A program made the position numbers and the translations under genes. Shown here in pieces: positions 17,208 to 26,048 of a stretch of DNA of 64,000 nucleotides. The notes under the pieces were generated by a model. The model saw only the letters and a list, made by a program, of their open reading frames with translations, was not told where the DNA came from and ran no database searches. Within the stretch, counting starts at the first letter, position 1. Each line of letters opens with the position of its first letter. The DNA comes from CAZSBB01 sp964605235 (lineage in GTDB: Bacteria; Planctomycetota; Phycisphaerae; Phycisphaerales; Phycisphaeraceae): contig CAZSBB010000012.1 of the NCBI GenBank assembly GCA_964605235.1, forward strand, positions 62,001-126,000, in the 5' to 3' direction.

Positions 17208-17542
17208 TCGCAGGCCACGACGCAAATCGGCACGGCAGGAGGTGGTTGCTCCTGCCGTGCCGTCGTCTATCACGCTGACAGGAGCGCCCGGCGGCGGAGC
17301 ACGGGCGCGCTGGGCTGGACAGAACCGGCCCGGACTTCCATAATGCCCCGCTCGCTGCCGCGCCCAAGTGTGCTGGGCCCGTCGGCGGCTGTGTTGGTTT
17401 GGTCGGGTTTTCGGTTGTCCGCATAACCAGTTCGGCTGCCTTCCCCCCTCCTCCCGGGGCGGGGCGGCGGCGCGACGCGGCTTTGGTCGCCGCGTTCGGT
17501 GACGACCTGGGCTGCTGGTCCATGGCGCAAGGAGAGTCCCGC
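17208..17542. other. 335-bp gap between cupredoxin gene and coxB
   Basis: Contains the strong inverted repeat at 17228-17262 and then G+C-rich sequence with no visible gene. AAGGAGAG at 17529-17536 is the coxB ribosome site. A coxB promoter is expected here if the hairpin terminates. Confidence 0.45.
17228..17262 (+). terminator. Hairpin after the cupredoxin gene, likely terminator or attenuator
   Basis: A 14-bp perfect stem CGGCACGGCAGGAG with loop GTGGTTG, 20 bases after the cupredoxin stop. No U-run follows, so it may only partly stop transcription or protect the 3' end, giving more cupredoxin mRNA than cox mRNA. Confidence 0.6.
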
Positions 17543-18559
17543 TTGATTCGGTTCGGCAAGCTTTTCCGCATGGCGATGTGCCTGTTGCCCGTGCTGACGC
17601 TGGGACTGCTCAGTCCGCTGGCGCGCGCGGCCGACGTCCCGGACACCACCTCCGACCCCGGCTGGTGGCTCCCCCAGGACGTCTCCACCACCGGGCATGA
17701 AATCGACTTCCTCTTCAACCTCATCCTCTACATCACCGGCGTGGTGGGCATCGCGGTCTTCGTCGTGCTCATCATCTTCCTGGTGAAGTACCGCTACCGC
17801 CCCGGCGCCGCCACCAAGTTCATCCACGGCAACAATCGCCTGGAAGTGGTCTGGACCCTGATCCCCACCCTGATCATGGTCTTCATCGCCGCCTACAGCC
17901 AGGCCACCTGGTCGCACATGAAGAACCCCCACACCATGCCCGCCGGCGCTGATGTGGTCCACGTCCATGTCTACGGCCGGCAGTTCCAGTGGTTCTTCCA
18001 CTACCCCGGCAAAGACGGCAAGTTCGGGCAGGTCGACTACGCCTGGCGCAAGAACACCGGCGACCCCTCCCGGGAAATCGGCCTCCGCCGCGGCGATCCC
18101 GAAGAGTTCATGAGCGAGTCCCTCCTCGAACAGTTGCGCAACGATCCTCAACGCAAACACCTGCTGGAAACCGACCCGGCGGCGAAGGATGACATCGTCG
18201 TCGGCCGCATGATCGTCCCGGTCGGCCGCAAAGTCGTCTGCGACATCGTCAGCATCGACGTCATTCACAGCTTTTATCTGCCCAACTTCCGCCTCAAGCA
18301 GGATGCCGTGCCCGGGCTGATCGGCAAGGTGTGGTTCGAATCCACCGCCACCAGCGCCGAGTTCGTCGGCACCAGCCCCGAGGGCCCGGCGGAGTTCGGC
18401 TACAGCAAACCGTTCGACATTGTCTGTGCCGAACTGTGCGGCCAGGGCCACTTCAAAATGCGCGGCCAACTGTTCGTCGTCACCGACGCCCAGTACCAGG
18501 AATTCCTCAAAGCCGAGGAAGAGTTCCTGGGTCTGGGGGAAGAAGACGCCGGCTATTAG
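17543..18559 (+). CDS. coxB: Cytochrome c oxidase subunit II
   Basis: 338 residues from a TTG chosen because AAGGAGAG ends six bases before it; an in-frame ATG at 17522 is the alternative. Signal peptide to about residue 30, two membrane helices (about 53-82 and 101-122) and a periplasmic cupredoxin. The CuA site is complete: H242, C295, E297, C299, H303 and M306 (CAELCGQGHFKM). GRQFQWFF is the aromatic electron-entry stretch. Between it and the beta-barrel (about 155-215) is a charged insertion of some 40-60 residues not usual in the family. There is no fused cytochrome c (no CxxCH), so an external donor is needed. Part of the cox cluster. Confidence 0.93.
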   Translation: MIRFGKLFRMAMCLLPVLTLGLLSPLARAADVPDTTSDPGWWLPQDVSTTGHEIDFLFNLILYITGVVGIAVFVVLIIFLVKYRYRPGAATKFIHGNNRLEVVWTLIPTLIMVFIAAYSQATWSHMKNPHTMPAGADVVHVHVYGRQFQWFFHYPGKDGKFGQVDYAWRKNTGDPSREIGLRRGDPEEFMSESLLEQLRNDPQRKHLLETDPAAKDDIVVGRMIVPVGRKVVCDIVSIDVIHSFYLPNFRLKQDAVPGLIGKVWFESTATSAEFVGTSPEGPAEFGYSKPFDIVCAELCGQGHFKMRGQLFVVTDAQYQEFLKAEEEFLGLGEEDAGY

Positions 18560-18579
18560 CTCCAGGGTTGGCGCGCGGC

Positions 18580-18662
18580 CACGAGCCCCGCGCGTCAGCA
18601 AGGGGTGCGGCGCAGCCGCCGCGGCAACCGCAGCAACCCCTCCCTGACCGTCGGGGCTCGTG
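18580..18662. repeat. CACGAGCCCCG inverted-repeat element (family F)
   Basis: Imperfect 27-bp arms: 18580-18606 begins CACGAGCCCCGCGCGTCAGC and 18636-18662 is its mismatched complement. The 83-bp element fills the coxB-coxA gap. Only one copy in the window. Confidence 0.7.
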
Positions 18663-18764
18663 CAGAAAACCTTGTCGGAAGACACGCGACCCGCTGTTTT
18701 TTTCTAATCCGATCCAGTCCTGCGGCTGCGTTCCCACGCCCCGCCCGTTAGCGGAAACCAAGCC

Positions 18765-21620
18765 ATGAGCGGCGACCACGGCCACCACGCCCCCACCAAT
18801 TTCTGGCAGAAGTATGTCTTCAGCACCGACCACAAAGTGATCGGCCTGCAGTTCACCTTCACCTCCCTGCTCTTTGTCATCCTGGGCGCCCTGCTGGCGC
18901 TGGGCGTGCGCTACCAGCTCGCCTGGCCCAACCAGAACGTCCCCTATGCCAGCATCCTCCCCGGCAAGATGACTTCCAAAGCCCCCGAAGCCAACCCCGC
19001 GCTCTGGAAAACCATGCTCGGCCAGACCGCCAAAGTGCAGACCGAAAGCGGCGAACAGACGGGCAAACTGCTGGGCTTCGATCAGGATCGGCTGGCGGTC
19101 ACGCTGCCCCGGGGGCTGCGCCTCGAAATGACCGCGGGCGAAGGCGGCAAGGTCGAAACCCTCGACGACCCCACGCCCGCTTACATCTCCGTCTCCAGCG
19201 TCATGGGTGATTACGACTACGCCAAACAGAACGCCCTGACCAGCGTGGGCGAAGTCGTCGACCTGGGCGATGGACGCACCGCCGTCATCAAGGGCCTGGA
19301 AATCCTGCTGCCTTCGTCCTCCGGCGCGCCCACCCCGCGCATCAAGACCGATCCCGTCGCCCTGCCCATCCGCACGGACGCCACCTTCGTCAACATTGAA
19401 GGCCTCGCCCAGCCGGTCGCCGCGTCCCGCGTGATGATCGAGAAGGACGCCCTGACCACCGACGCTTATCTCCAGCTCTTCACCATGCACGCCTCGATCA
19501 TGATCTTCTTCGTGATCATCCCCATGCTGGTGGGCGGGTTTGGCAACTTCCTGATCCCGCTGATGGTCGGCGCCCGCGACATGGCGTTCCCCAAACTCAA
19601 CATGCTCAGCTTCTGGCTCAGCTTCCCGGCTGGCATCATCATGATCTTCAGCTTCTGGGTCATGCACGGCCCGGCGGGCGGCGGCTGGACCATGTACCCC
19701 ACCCTCTCCACCCCCGGCTACCTCAAACCCGAGTGGGGCACCACCCTCTGGGTCGTGTCCGTCGGCCTGGTCGGCTTCTCCAGCGTCGTCGGCGCGCTCA
19801 ACTACATCACCACCATCATCAACATGCGCGCCCCGGGCATGAGCATGTTCCGCATGCCCCTGACCGTCTGGTCCCTCTTCATCACCAGCATCCTGGCGGT
19901 CTTCGCCACCCCCGTGCTCACCGCCGCCATGGTCATGCTCGCCTTCGACCGTCTGCTGGGCACCACCTTCTTCATCCCCGAAGGCGGTGGCCAGGTCCTC
20001 CTCTGGCAGCACCTCTTCTGGTTCTACTCCCACCCGGCGGTCTACATCATGATCCTCCCGGCGATGGGCGTCACCAGCGATGTGCTGGCGGTCCACGCCC
20101 GCAAGCCCATCTTCGGCTACAAACCCATGGTCTTCGCCATGGCGGCGATCACCGGCCTGGGCTACATCGTCTGGGGACACCACATGTTCCAGTCCGGCAT
20201 GAACCCCGTGCTGGGCACCACCTTCATGGCGTCCACCATCATGATTGCCGTCCCCTCGGCGATCAAAACCTTCAACTGGCTGGGCACCCTCTGGGGCGGC
20301 AACATCCGCTTCACCCCCGCCATGCTCTGGGCTCTGGGCTTCGTCTCCATGTTCGTCATCGGCGGCCTGTCGGGCATCTTCATGGCCAGCGCCCCGGTCG
20401 ATATCCACATCCACGACACCTACTTCATCGTCGCCCACATCCACTACGTGCTCTTCGGCGGCTCGATCATGGGCATCTTCGCCGGCATCTATCACTGGTA
20501 TCCCAAAATGTTCGGCCGGCAGATGGACCAGCGCTGGGGCACCATCCACTTCATCCTCACCCTCATCGCCCTCAACGGCACTTTCTTCCTCATGCACGTG
20601 CTGGGCATCGGCGGCCACCCGCGCCGCTACGCCTCCATCATGGAATACCCCACGCTCATGCACCTGCAGCCCATGAACGTCATCATGACCATGTGGGCCA
20701 TGGCGCTGGGCATGGCGCAGATTCCCTTCTTCCTCAACTTCTTCGCCAGCCTCCCCCGCCCGCTGGGCCGCGGCATGGTCGCCGCCTTCGCCATCGCCCT
20801 GGGCCTGCCCACCTTCGCCGGCCTGACCTACTGGAACACCTTCGCCGACGCCCAGTCCTGGATCGGCCAGCTCTGCTACGCCGTGGTCGGCCAGACCGAC
20901 GCCGGCGGGTTCACCACCTTCCAGAATGTGCTCGGCTACCTGCTGCTGCTGGGCGTCAGCTGCGCCCTGCTGTGCTCGATGTTCCGCCGCCTGCCGGGCA
21001 TCTGCAAAGCCTTCGTCGTCGGGTGCGGCGGCCTGTACCTGCTGAGCATCCTGTATGTCGCCAAGCTGCACTTCTCGGGCAGCTTCCAGGCGGAAACCCT
21101 CAGCACCTATCTGGGCTGGATGAGCATCTTCGATCGCCTGATGGTCGCCGTGGGTCTGGGCATGCTCTACGTCGCCGTCGCCTGGGCACTGGTGTACGCC
21201 GTGTGGGCGGTGGGCGGCATGCTCAAGATGCCGTGCATCCTGTCCAAACTGCTCTACGTCCTGATCCTGCCCATGTACCTGTCGCCGATGATTCTCAAGC
21301 AGGACCTCTTCGTGATGCGCGGCCATCCCGAACTGTGGGATCACCGCTGGCTGCTGTTGGCGCTGCTGGCGCTGCCGGGACTCGCGTATGTGCTGATCCG
21401 TCGCCCCGCCGACACCTTTGGCGTCGTCCCCAGCGACAACCCCTGGGAAGCCAACAGCCTCGAGTGGGAAACCACCAGCCCGCCGATCTTCACCAACTTC
21501 GAGCACATCCCCACCGTCTACCGCGGCCCGTACGAGTTCGGCTCCCCGGTGGTCGAGAAGGACTATCTCCCCCAGGTCGAAAAACTGCCCGCCGGCGTCA
21601 TCGAACCGGCCGGACATTGA
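18765..21620 (+). CDS. coxA: Cytochrome c oxidase subunit I, extended A2-type
   Basis: 951 residues, far longer than the usual 530-600. The haem-copper core is complete: H242 for haem a, H423 with Y427 (YSHPAVY) for CuB and the cross-linked tyrosine, H472-H473 for CuB, H558 and H560 (VAHIHYV), and R619-R620 (HPRRY) for the haem propionates. YSHPA replaces the GHPE of A1 enzymes, so the helix-VI glutamate is missing and the YS motif of A2 oxidases is present. A loop of about 180 residues (52-232) is inserted between helices I and II, and after helix XII some 285 residues add five or six membrane helices and a tail. The function should be proton-pumping oxygen reduction with CoxB and CoxC. The reverse strand shows a long spurious open frame. 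Confidence 0.95.
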   Translation: MSGDHGHHAPTNFWQKYVFSTDHKVIGLQFTFTSLLFVILGALLALGVRYQLAWPNQNVPYASILPGKMTSKAPEANPALWKTMLGQTAKVQTESGEQTGKLLGFDQDRLAVTLPRGLRLEMTAGEGGKVETLDDPTPAYISVSSVMGDYDYAKQNALTSVGEVVDLGDGRTAVIKGLEILLPSSSGAPTPRIKTDPVALPIRTDATFVNIEGLAQPVAASRVMIEKDALTTDAYLQLFTMHASIMIFFVIIPMLVGGFGNFLIPLMVGARDMAFPKLNMLSFWLSFPAGIIMIFSFWVMHGPAGGGWTMYPTLSTPGYLKPEWGTTLWVVSVGLVGFSSVVGALNYITTIINMRAPGMSMFRMPLTVWSLFITSILAVFATPVLTAAMVMLAFDRLLGTTFFIPEGGGQVLLWQHLFWFYSHPAVYIMILPAMGVTSDVLAVHARKPIFGYKPMVFAMAAITGLGYIVWGHHMFQSGMNPVLGTTFMASTIMIAVPSAIKTFNWLGTLWGGNIRFTPAMLWALGFVSMFVIGGLSGIFMASAPVDIHIHDTYFIVAHIHYVLFGGSIMGIFAGIYHWYPKMFGRQMDQRWGTIHFILTLIALNGTFFLMHVLGIGGHPRRYASIMEYPTLMHLQPMNVIMTMWAMALGMAQIPFFLNFFASLPRPLGRGMVAAFAIALGLPTFAGLTYWNTFADAQSWIGQLCYAVVGQTDAGGFTTFQNVLGYLLLLGVSCALLCSMFRRLPGICKAFVVGCGGLYLLSILYVAKLHFSGSFQAETLSTYLGWMSIFDRLMVAVGLGMLYVAVAWALVYAVWAVGGMLKMPCILSKLLYVLILPMYLSPMILKQDLFVMRGHPELWDHRWLLLALLALPGLAYVLIRRPADTFGVVPSDNPWEANSLEWETTSPPIFTNFEHIPTVYRGPYEFGSPVVEKDYLPQVEKLPAGVIEPAGH

Positions 21621-21635
21621 TTCAGGAAATCAGAA

Positions 21636-21751
21636 GTACCACCGAGGCACAGAGCACACAGAGGAAAAGCACAGAGTCAGAAATTGAAATACAAATTTGG
21701 AGATGATTTTCTCTGTGTGTCCTGCTCTGTGATCTCTGTGTCTCGGTGGTG
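21636..21751. repeat. Family A element, copy 3
   Basis: Left arm from 21636 (ACCACCGAGGCACAGAGCAC), right arm ending 21751; 116 bp. It occupies the whole gap between coxA and ctaA. Confidence 0.85.
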
Positions 21752-21788
21752 AAAAAAACAACCCGCTGCGCTGACCGACGAACCCGAC

Positions 21789-22886
21789 ATGAACGCCCCG
21801 CACGACGACCAACCCGCTTTCCGCCCCTGGCTGCACCGCTTTGCGTGTGTGCTGGCGGCGGCGACGTTTGTGCTCGTGACCAGCGGCGGCAATGTCACCA
21901 GCCATGAAGCCGCCGAGGCCGTCCCCGATGGCTTTACCGTCTATGGCCACTTCCTCTGGACCTTCCCCTACGACATGTGGGTGGGCAACATCTACCACGA
22001 ACATGTCCATCGCCTCAAAGGCAGCGTCATCGGTCTGCTGACCATCGCCCTGGCGATCTGGCTCTACTGCACCCAGGCCCACCGCCCCCGCATGCGGCTC
22101 TTCGGCCTGTTGCTGCTGCTGCTGGTGCTCGTCCAGGGCGCGATGGGCGGCCTGCGGGTTGAGTTCGTCAATCACTTCCCCCGCGGTGTTATCCCCTTCG
22201 CCATGGCGCATGCCGTCACCGGGCAGGTCTTCCTCGCCCTCACCGTCATCGCGGCCGCCATGGTCAGTTCCTGGTGGCTGCGGCGGGAGCGCATGACCCC
22301 GGCCGCGCTGCTGACGCCCGCCGTGCGCCGCGCGGGCGCGTTGCTGCTGGGCGCGGTGTTCGTGCAACTGATCCTCGGCGCCGCCCTGCGGCACAATGAC
22401 GCCGCGCTGGCGATCCCCGACTTTCCCACCAGCTATGGCCGCCTGCTGCCGCCCATGCATCAGGCACAGCTTGACGCCGCGCTGGCGGAATTGCCCTACG
22501 ACCAGGCGACCGTGCCCTACAGCATCATGCAGGTGCATCTGCAGTTCGCCCATCGCCTCTGGGCGCTGGCGGTGCTCGCGGCGCTGGGCTGGCTGCTCTA
22601 CAAGCTGACCCCGCTGTTTGCCGCCGACGGTTCCGTCGCCCGGCTGCTGCGCACGCCGGCGCTCCTCGTGGCGCTGCTGATGGCGGTGCAGGTGATCCTG
22701 GGCGCCAGCGTGATCTGGACCGGCCGGATTCCCCACGTCGCCACCGCGCACCAGTCGGTGGGGGCGCTCATCCTGGCTTTGTGCACCTTGCTGACCCTGC
22801 GGCTGTACGCCTTGCCCGGAGCGCCTTCGCCGGCGCAGACGGCAACGGCCCGGCAGTCCGCGTCGATGGAGGGCGCCCCGGCATGA
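21789..22886 (+). CDS. ctaA: Haem A synthase
   Basis: 365 residues with eight hydrophobic segments in two four-helix halves. Histidines proposed to bind haem occur as paired sites: YHEHVHR (70-74) and MAHAVTG in the first half, VHLQFAHRLWA and ATAHQSVGA in the second; E71 is the conserved loop glutamate. CtaA oxidises haem O to haem A. Its location between coxA and ctaB, ending in an ATGA overlap with ctaB, fits cofactor supply for the oxidase. It lacks the cysteine pair of Bacillus-type CtaA. Confidence 0.92.
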   Translation: MNAPHDDQPAFRPWLHRFACVLAAATFVLVTSGGNVTSHEAAEAVPDGFTVYGHFLWTFPYDMWVGNIYHEHVHRLKGSVIGLLTIALAIWLYCTQAHRPRMRLFGLLLLLLVLVQGAMGGLRVEFVNHFPRGVIPFAMAHAVTGQVFLALTVIAAAMVSSWWLRRERMTPAALLTPAVRRAGALLLGAVFVQLILGAALRHNDAALAIPDFPTSYGRLLPPMHQAQLDAALAELPYDQATVPYSIMQVHLQFAHRLWALAVLAALGWLLYKLTPLFAADGSVARLLRTPALLVALLMAVQVILGASVIWTGRIPHVATAHQSVGALILALCTLLTLRLYALPGAPSPAQTATARQSASMEGAPA

Positions 22887-23839
22887 CTCAGCTTTCGACC
22901 AAAAATGACCTGGCGCTGCTGCTGGGCGCTTCGCGCTGGAGCGCGTGGCGCACGGTGCGGTTCGCCGACGTGTGCCAGCTCACCAAGCCGCGCATCACGG
23001 TGATGGTGCTGGTGACCGCCGGCATCGGCTACCTGATGGCGCTGCGCGGGCAGCAGGGGGGCACGATCGCCGCCGCCCTGGCGTTCAGTCCATGGCAACT
23101 GCTGCTGACGCTGCTGGGCACGGGTTTGAGCTGCATGGGCGCCAGCGCCATTAATCAGGTGCTCGAGCGTGACGTGGACGCCCTGATGCCGCGCACGCGC
23201 AACCGTCCGCTGCCGACGGGTCGGATGGACCCCGCCGCCGCCGCCGGGCTGGGCGCGTTGCTGTCGCTGCTGGGCGTAAGCGTGCTGCTGCTGGGCGCGA
23301 CGCCGCTGGCGGCCCTGCTCTCGGCGCTGACCATCGGCAGCTATGCGTTCGTCTACACCCCGATGAAGCGGATGGGCAGCTACGCCACGATCGTCGGCGC
23401 GGGCCCCGGCGCACTGCCGCCGGTGATCGGCGCCGCCGCCGCGACGGGCATGGTCGGCCGCGAGGCGCTGCTGCTGTTTCTGATCCTGTTCCTCTGGCAA
23501 CTGCCGCATTTTCTGGCGATCGCCTGGCTCTACCGCGAGGACTACGCCGCCGGCGGGATTCCCGTGCTGCCGGTGGAGGACCCGCACGGGCAGAGCACCT
23601 TTCGGCAGATTCTCCTGGGCTGTCTGGTGCTGCTCCCGCTGGGCCTGCTGCCCGGCGCGGTGCGCATCGCGGGCATGATGTACTTCATCGGCGCGCTGCT
23701 GTGCGGCCTGGGCTTCCTCGCCGCCGCCGTGGCGCTGGCGCTGCGGCCGACGCGCCAGGCGGCCCGCTGGACCTTCTTCGTTTCACTGCTGTATCTGCCA
23801 CTGGTCTACGGCCTGATGCTCGCGGACCAACTGGTGTAA
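22883..23839 (+). CDS. ctaB: Protohaem IX farnesyltransferase (haem O synthase)
   Basis: 318 residues from an ATG overlapping the ctaA stop. LTKPRIT opens the first helix; NQVLERDVDALMPRTRNRPL is the first aspartate-rich prenyl-diphosphate site and WLYREDYAAGGIPVLP the second. Seven or more membrane helices follow the UbiA superfamily pattern. It adds a farnesyl group to haem b to make haem O for CtaA. Upstream in-frame starts lie within ctaA and are not needed. Confidence 0.95.
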   Translation: MTQLSTKNDLALLLGASRWSAWRTVRFADVCQLTKPRITVMVLVTAGIGYLMALRGQQGGTIAAALAFSPWQLLLTLLGTGLSCMGASAINQVLERDVDALMPRTRNRPLPTGRMDPAAAAGLGALLSLLGVSVLLLGATPLAALLSALTIGSYAFVYTPMKRMGSYATIVGAGPGALPPVIGAAAATGMVGREALLLFLILFLWQLPHFLAIAWLYREDYAAGGIPVLPVEDPHGQSTFRQILLGCLVLLPLGLLPGAVRIAGMMYFIGALLCGLGFLAAAVALALRPTRQAARWTFFVSLLYLPLVYGLMLADQLV

Positions 23840-23866
23840 AGCTCGCTTATCAAGGATTGCATCACG

Positions 23867-24496
23867 ATGTCGCACGCTGTTTCCGCTGATCTGCAGCATC
23901 TGGAAGATGAAGCCCTGATCGCCCATGGCTCAGTGCTCAAGACCGGCATTCCCAACGGCAAGATCGCCATGTGGCTGTTCCTGGGCAGCGAGGTGATGTT
24001 CTTCACCGGACTCATCGGCGCCTACATCGTGCTGCGCTTCGGCCAGAACGAGTGGACCAACCCGGTGCAGGTGCTCAACGTGCCGCTGACCGCCGCCAAC
24101 ACCTTCCTGCTGATCTGCTCAAGCGTCACGCTGGTGTGGGGCCTGCAGCAGTACCAGATGAACAACCGCAGCAAGGGCAACTGGGGGCTCTTCCTCACTA
24201 CGCTCTTTGGCGCGGTGTTCGTGGGCGTGCAGATGTATGAATACTACGAGCTCTACCATCACGGGGTCCGCCCGTGGTCGAACCTGTTCGGCGGCTGCTT
24301 CTATGTCATGACCGGCTTCCACGGGGCGCACGTCTTTGCCGGCGTGGTCGCCATGGCGGTGCTGTGGATCATGGGCCTGCGGGGCAAGTTCGGCTCCAAG
24401 TACGCCCAGTATGCCCCGATTGAACTGACCGGCTTGTACTGGCACTTCGTCGATCTCGTCTGGATCATCCTGTTCGCCATCGTTTACCTGATGTGA
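23867..24496 (+). CDS. coxC: Cytochrome c oxidase subunit III
   Basis: 209 residues with five hydrophobic helices. IAMWLFLGSEVMFFTGLIGAYI is the diagnostic first block, and GFHGAHVFAGV and TGLYWHFVDLVWIILFAIVYL are the conserved C-terminal blocks. The short five-helix form is common in bacteria. It has AAGGAT 5' of the ATG and sits 27 bp after ctaB in the cox cluster. Confidence 0.95.
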   Translation: MSHAVSADLQHLEDEALIAHGSVLKTGIPNGKIAMWLFLGSEVMFFTGLIGAYIVLRFGQNEWTNPVQVLNVPLTAANTFLLICSSVTLVWGLQQYQMNNRSKGNWGLFLTTLFGAVFVGVQMYEYYELYHHGVRPWSNLFGGCFYVMTGFHGAHVFAGVVAMAVLWIMGLRGKFGSKYAQYAPIELTGLYWHFVDLVWIILFAIVYLM

Positions 24497-24535
24497 TCGG
24501 CCCGCGCCGCGCCGTCATTCCTGGAGTCTTTCCGC

Positions 24536-25018
24536 ATGAACGCTCCCGCCTCTTCCCACGCCGACCATCCCCACGACCACGCCGCCGGACACACCGGGGG
24601 ACATTCCATCAACCTGATGGCGTGCTTTCTGGCGCTGCTGGCGCTGACCGCCGGCGAAGTGCTGCTGTTTGAAGTGTGGGTCCACACGCATTTCGTGCCC
24701 AAGTTCGTCATGGTGCTGATGCTGTTGATCCTCACGCTGCCCAAGGCCGCGATCGTGATGATCTACTTCATGCACCTGAAGTTCGAGAAGCATCTGCTGG
24801 TCCTGCTGGCGGTGGTGCCGCTGCTGATGATTTTTGTCGCCGTGCTGCCCACGCTGACGGATATCATGACCCTCAAGCACAACGACCTGACCCGCAATCA
24901 GGTCCATGGCCTGGCGGACTGGAACCCCATGAATGCCGGGCACAGCGCCCAGGACCACGGTGGCGAACATGACCACAGCCCAACCCGCGCTGATGAATCC
25001 GCCCCGGCCGGGCACTGA
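24536..25018 (+). CDS. coxD: Cytochrome c oxidase subunit IV
   Basis: 160 residues. Three helices (about 25-45, 52-77 and 83-105) with the conserved KAAIVMIYFMHLKFEKHLL segment typical of the prokaryotic subunit IV (CyoD/CoxD) family. Both tails are histidine- and aspartate-rich (HADHPHDHAAGHTGGH; HDHSPTRADESAPAGH), which may bind metal but could simply be polar tails. GGAG lies ten bases before the ATG. The following ABC gene overlaps its 3' end. Confidence 0.88.
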   Translation: MNAPASSHADHPHDHAAGHTGGHSINLMACFLALLALTAGEVLLFEVWVHTHFVPKFVMVLMLLILTLPKAAIVMIYFMHLKFEKHLLVLLAVVPLLMIFVAVLPTLTDIMTLKHNDLTRNQVHGLADWNPMNAGHSAQDHGGEHDHSPTRADESAPAGH

Positions 25019-26048
25019 GGACGCTTCGCCGGCCATTGCGGTCCGCGCGCTGACTCACCGCTATCCGCCCGCGCGCGCGCGAAAATCCACCCGAAAACCG
25101 GCGACGATCCATCCCGACGCCGCCCGCGCCGCCGATGGCCTCGCGCTCGACGCCGTCAGCTTCACCGTGCCCGCCGGCGCCTTCTTCGGCTTCCTCGGAC
25201 CCAACGGCAGCGGCAAAAGCACCCTCTTTCGCATCCTCGCCACGCTGATGACGCCCACCGCCGGCTCCGCCCGCATCTTCGGCCATGATGTCATTGCCGA
25301 CAGCGCCGCCGTTCGCGCCCAGCTCGGCGTCGTCTTCCAGCATCCTTCCCTCGACGCCAAGCTCACCGCCCGCGAAAACCTGACCCACCATGGCCACCTG
25401 TATGGCCTGCGCGGCGCGGACCTGCGCCAGCGCATCGACGCCGCCTTGCAGCAGGTGCATCTGGACGATCGTGCCGACCATTTCGCCGAGACCTTCAGCG
25501 GCGGCATGCAACGCCGGCTGGAGATCGCCAAAGCCCTGCTGCCCCGGCCCCGCCTCCTGCTGCTGGATGAACCGTCCACGGGATTGGATGTCGGGGCGCG
25601 ACGCGAACTGTGGCGCCTGCTGGGACAACTGCGGCAAAGCACCGGCGTCACGCTGGCGCTGACCACCCACCTGATGGAAGAAGCCGAGCACTGCGATCAG
25701 TTGGCGATCCTCGCCAATGGTCGGCTGGCGGCGCTCGACACGCCCGACAACCTCAAACGTCTGGTGGGCGGCGATGTGCTGACCATCGACCCCGCGCCCG
25801 GCGAAGACCCGGCTGCGCTGGTGGCGTTGCTCACCGAGCGCCTGGGGCCCTGGGGCGAAGATGCCGCGCCGCGCGTGGTCGAGCGCATGATTCACCTGGA
25901 GCACGCCGACGGCGCCGAGCTGGTCGCCAGGGTGGGAGCCTTGCTGGGGACGCGCTGTCGGCGGATCAGCGTCGGTCGCCCGACGTTGGAGGATGTGTTT
26001 GTGCATCTGACCGGATTGACGCTCCACGAAAGCGGTGGTCATGGTTGA
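24969..26048 (+). CDS. ABC transporter ATP-binding protein
   Basis: 359 residues; the start overlaps coxD by about 50 bases (the ATG at 24993 is an alternative). One nucleotide-binding domain: Walker A GPNGSGKST near 77-85, Q-loop VVFQHPSLD, signature FSGGMQRR, Walker B LLLLDEP and switch TTHLM. The C-terminal 90 residues resemble the dimerisation extension of drug/Na+-export type (CcmA/NatA-like) ATPases. A basic, proline-rich insert lies between the first beta strand and Walker A. The permease expected next to it is absent; the next gene is an unrelated-looking membrane protein. It may serve oxidase assembly, but that is inference from position. Confidence 0.88.
   Translation: MTTAQPALMNPPRPGTEDASPAIAVRALTHRYPPARARKSTRKPATIHPDAARAADGLALDAVSFTVPAGAFFGFLGPNGSGKSTLFRILATLMTPTAGSARIFGHDVIADSAAVRAQLGVVFQHPSLDAKLTARENLTHHGHLYGLRGADLRQRIDAALQQVHLDDRADHFAETFSGGMQRRLEIAKALLPRPRLLLLDEPSTGLDVGARRELWRLLGQLRQSTGVTLALTTHLMEEAEHCDQLAILANGRLAALDTPDNLKRLVGGDVLTIDPAPGEDPAALVALLTERLGPWGEDAAPRVVERMIHLEHADGAELVARVGALLGTRCRRISVGRPTLEDVFVHLTGLTLHESGGHG

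Noticed and set aside
18507..21617. 1036-codon minus-strand frame rich in Asp, Gly, His and Glu
   Set aside because: Exactly antisense to coxA; composition is the complement of hydrophobic codons, not a real acidic protein.
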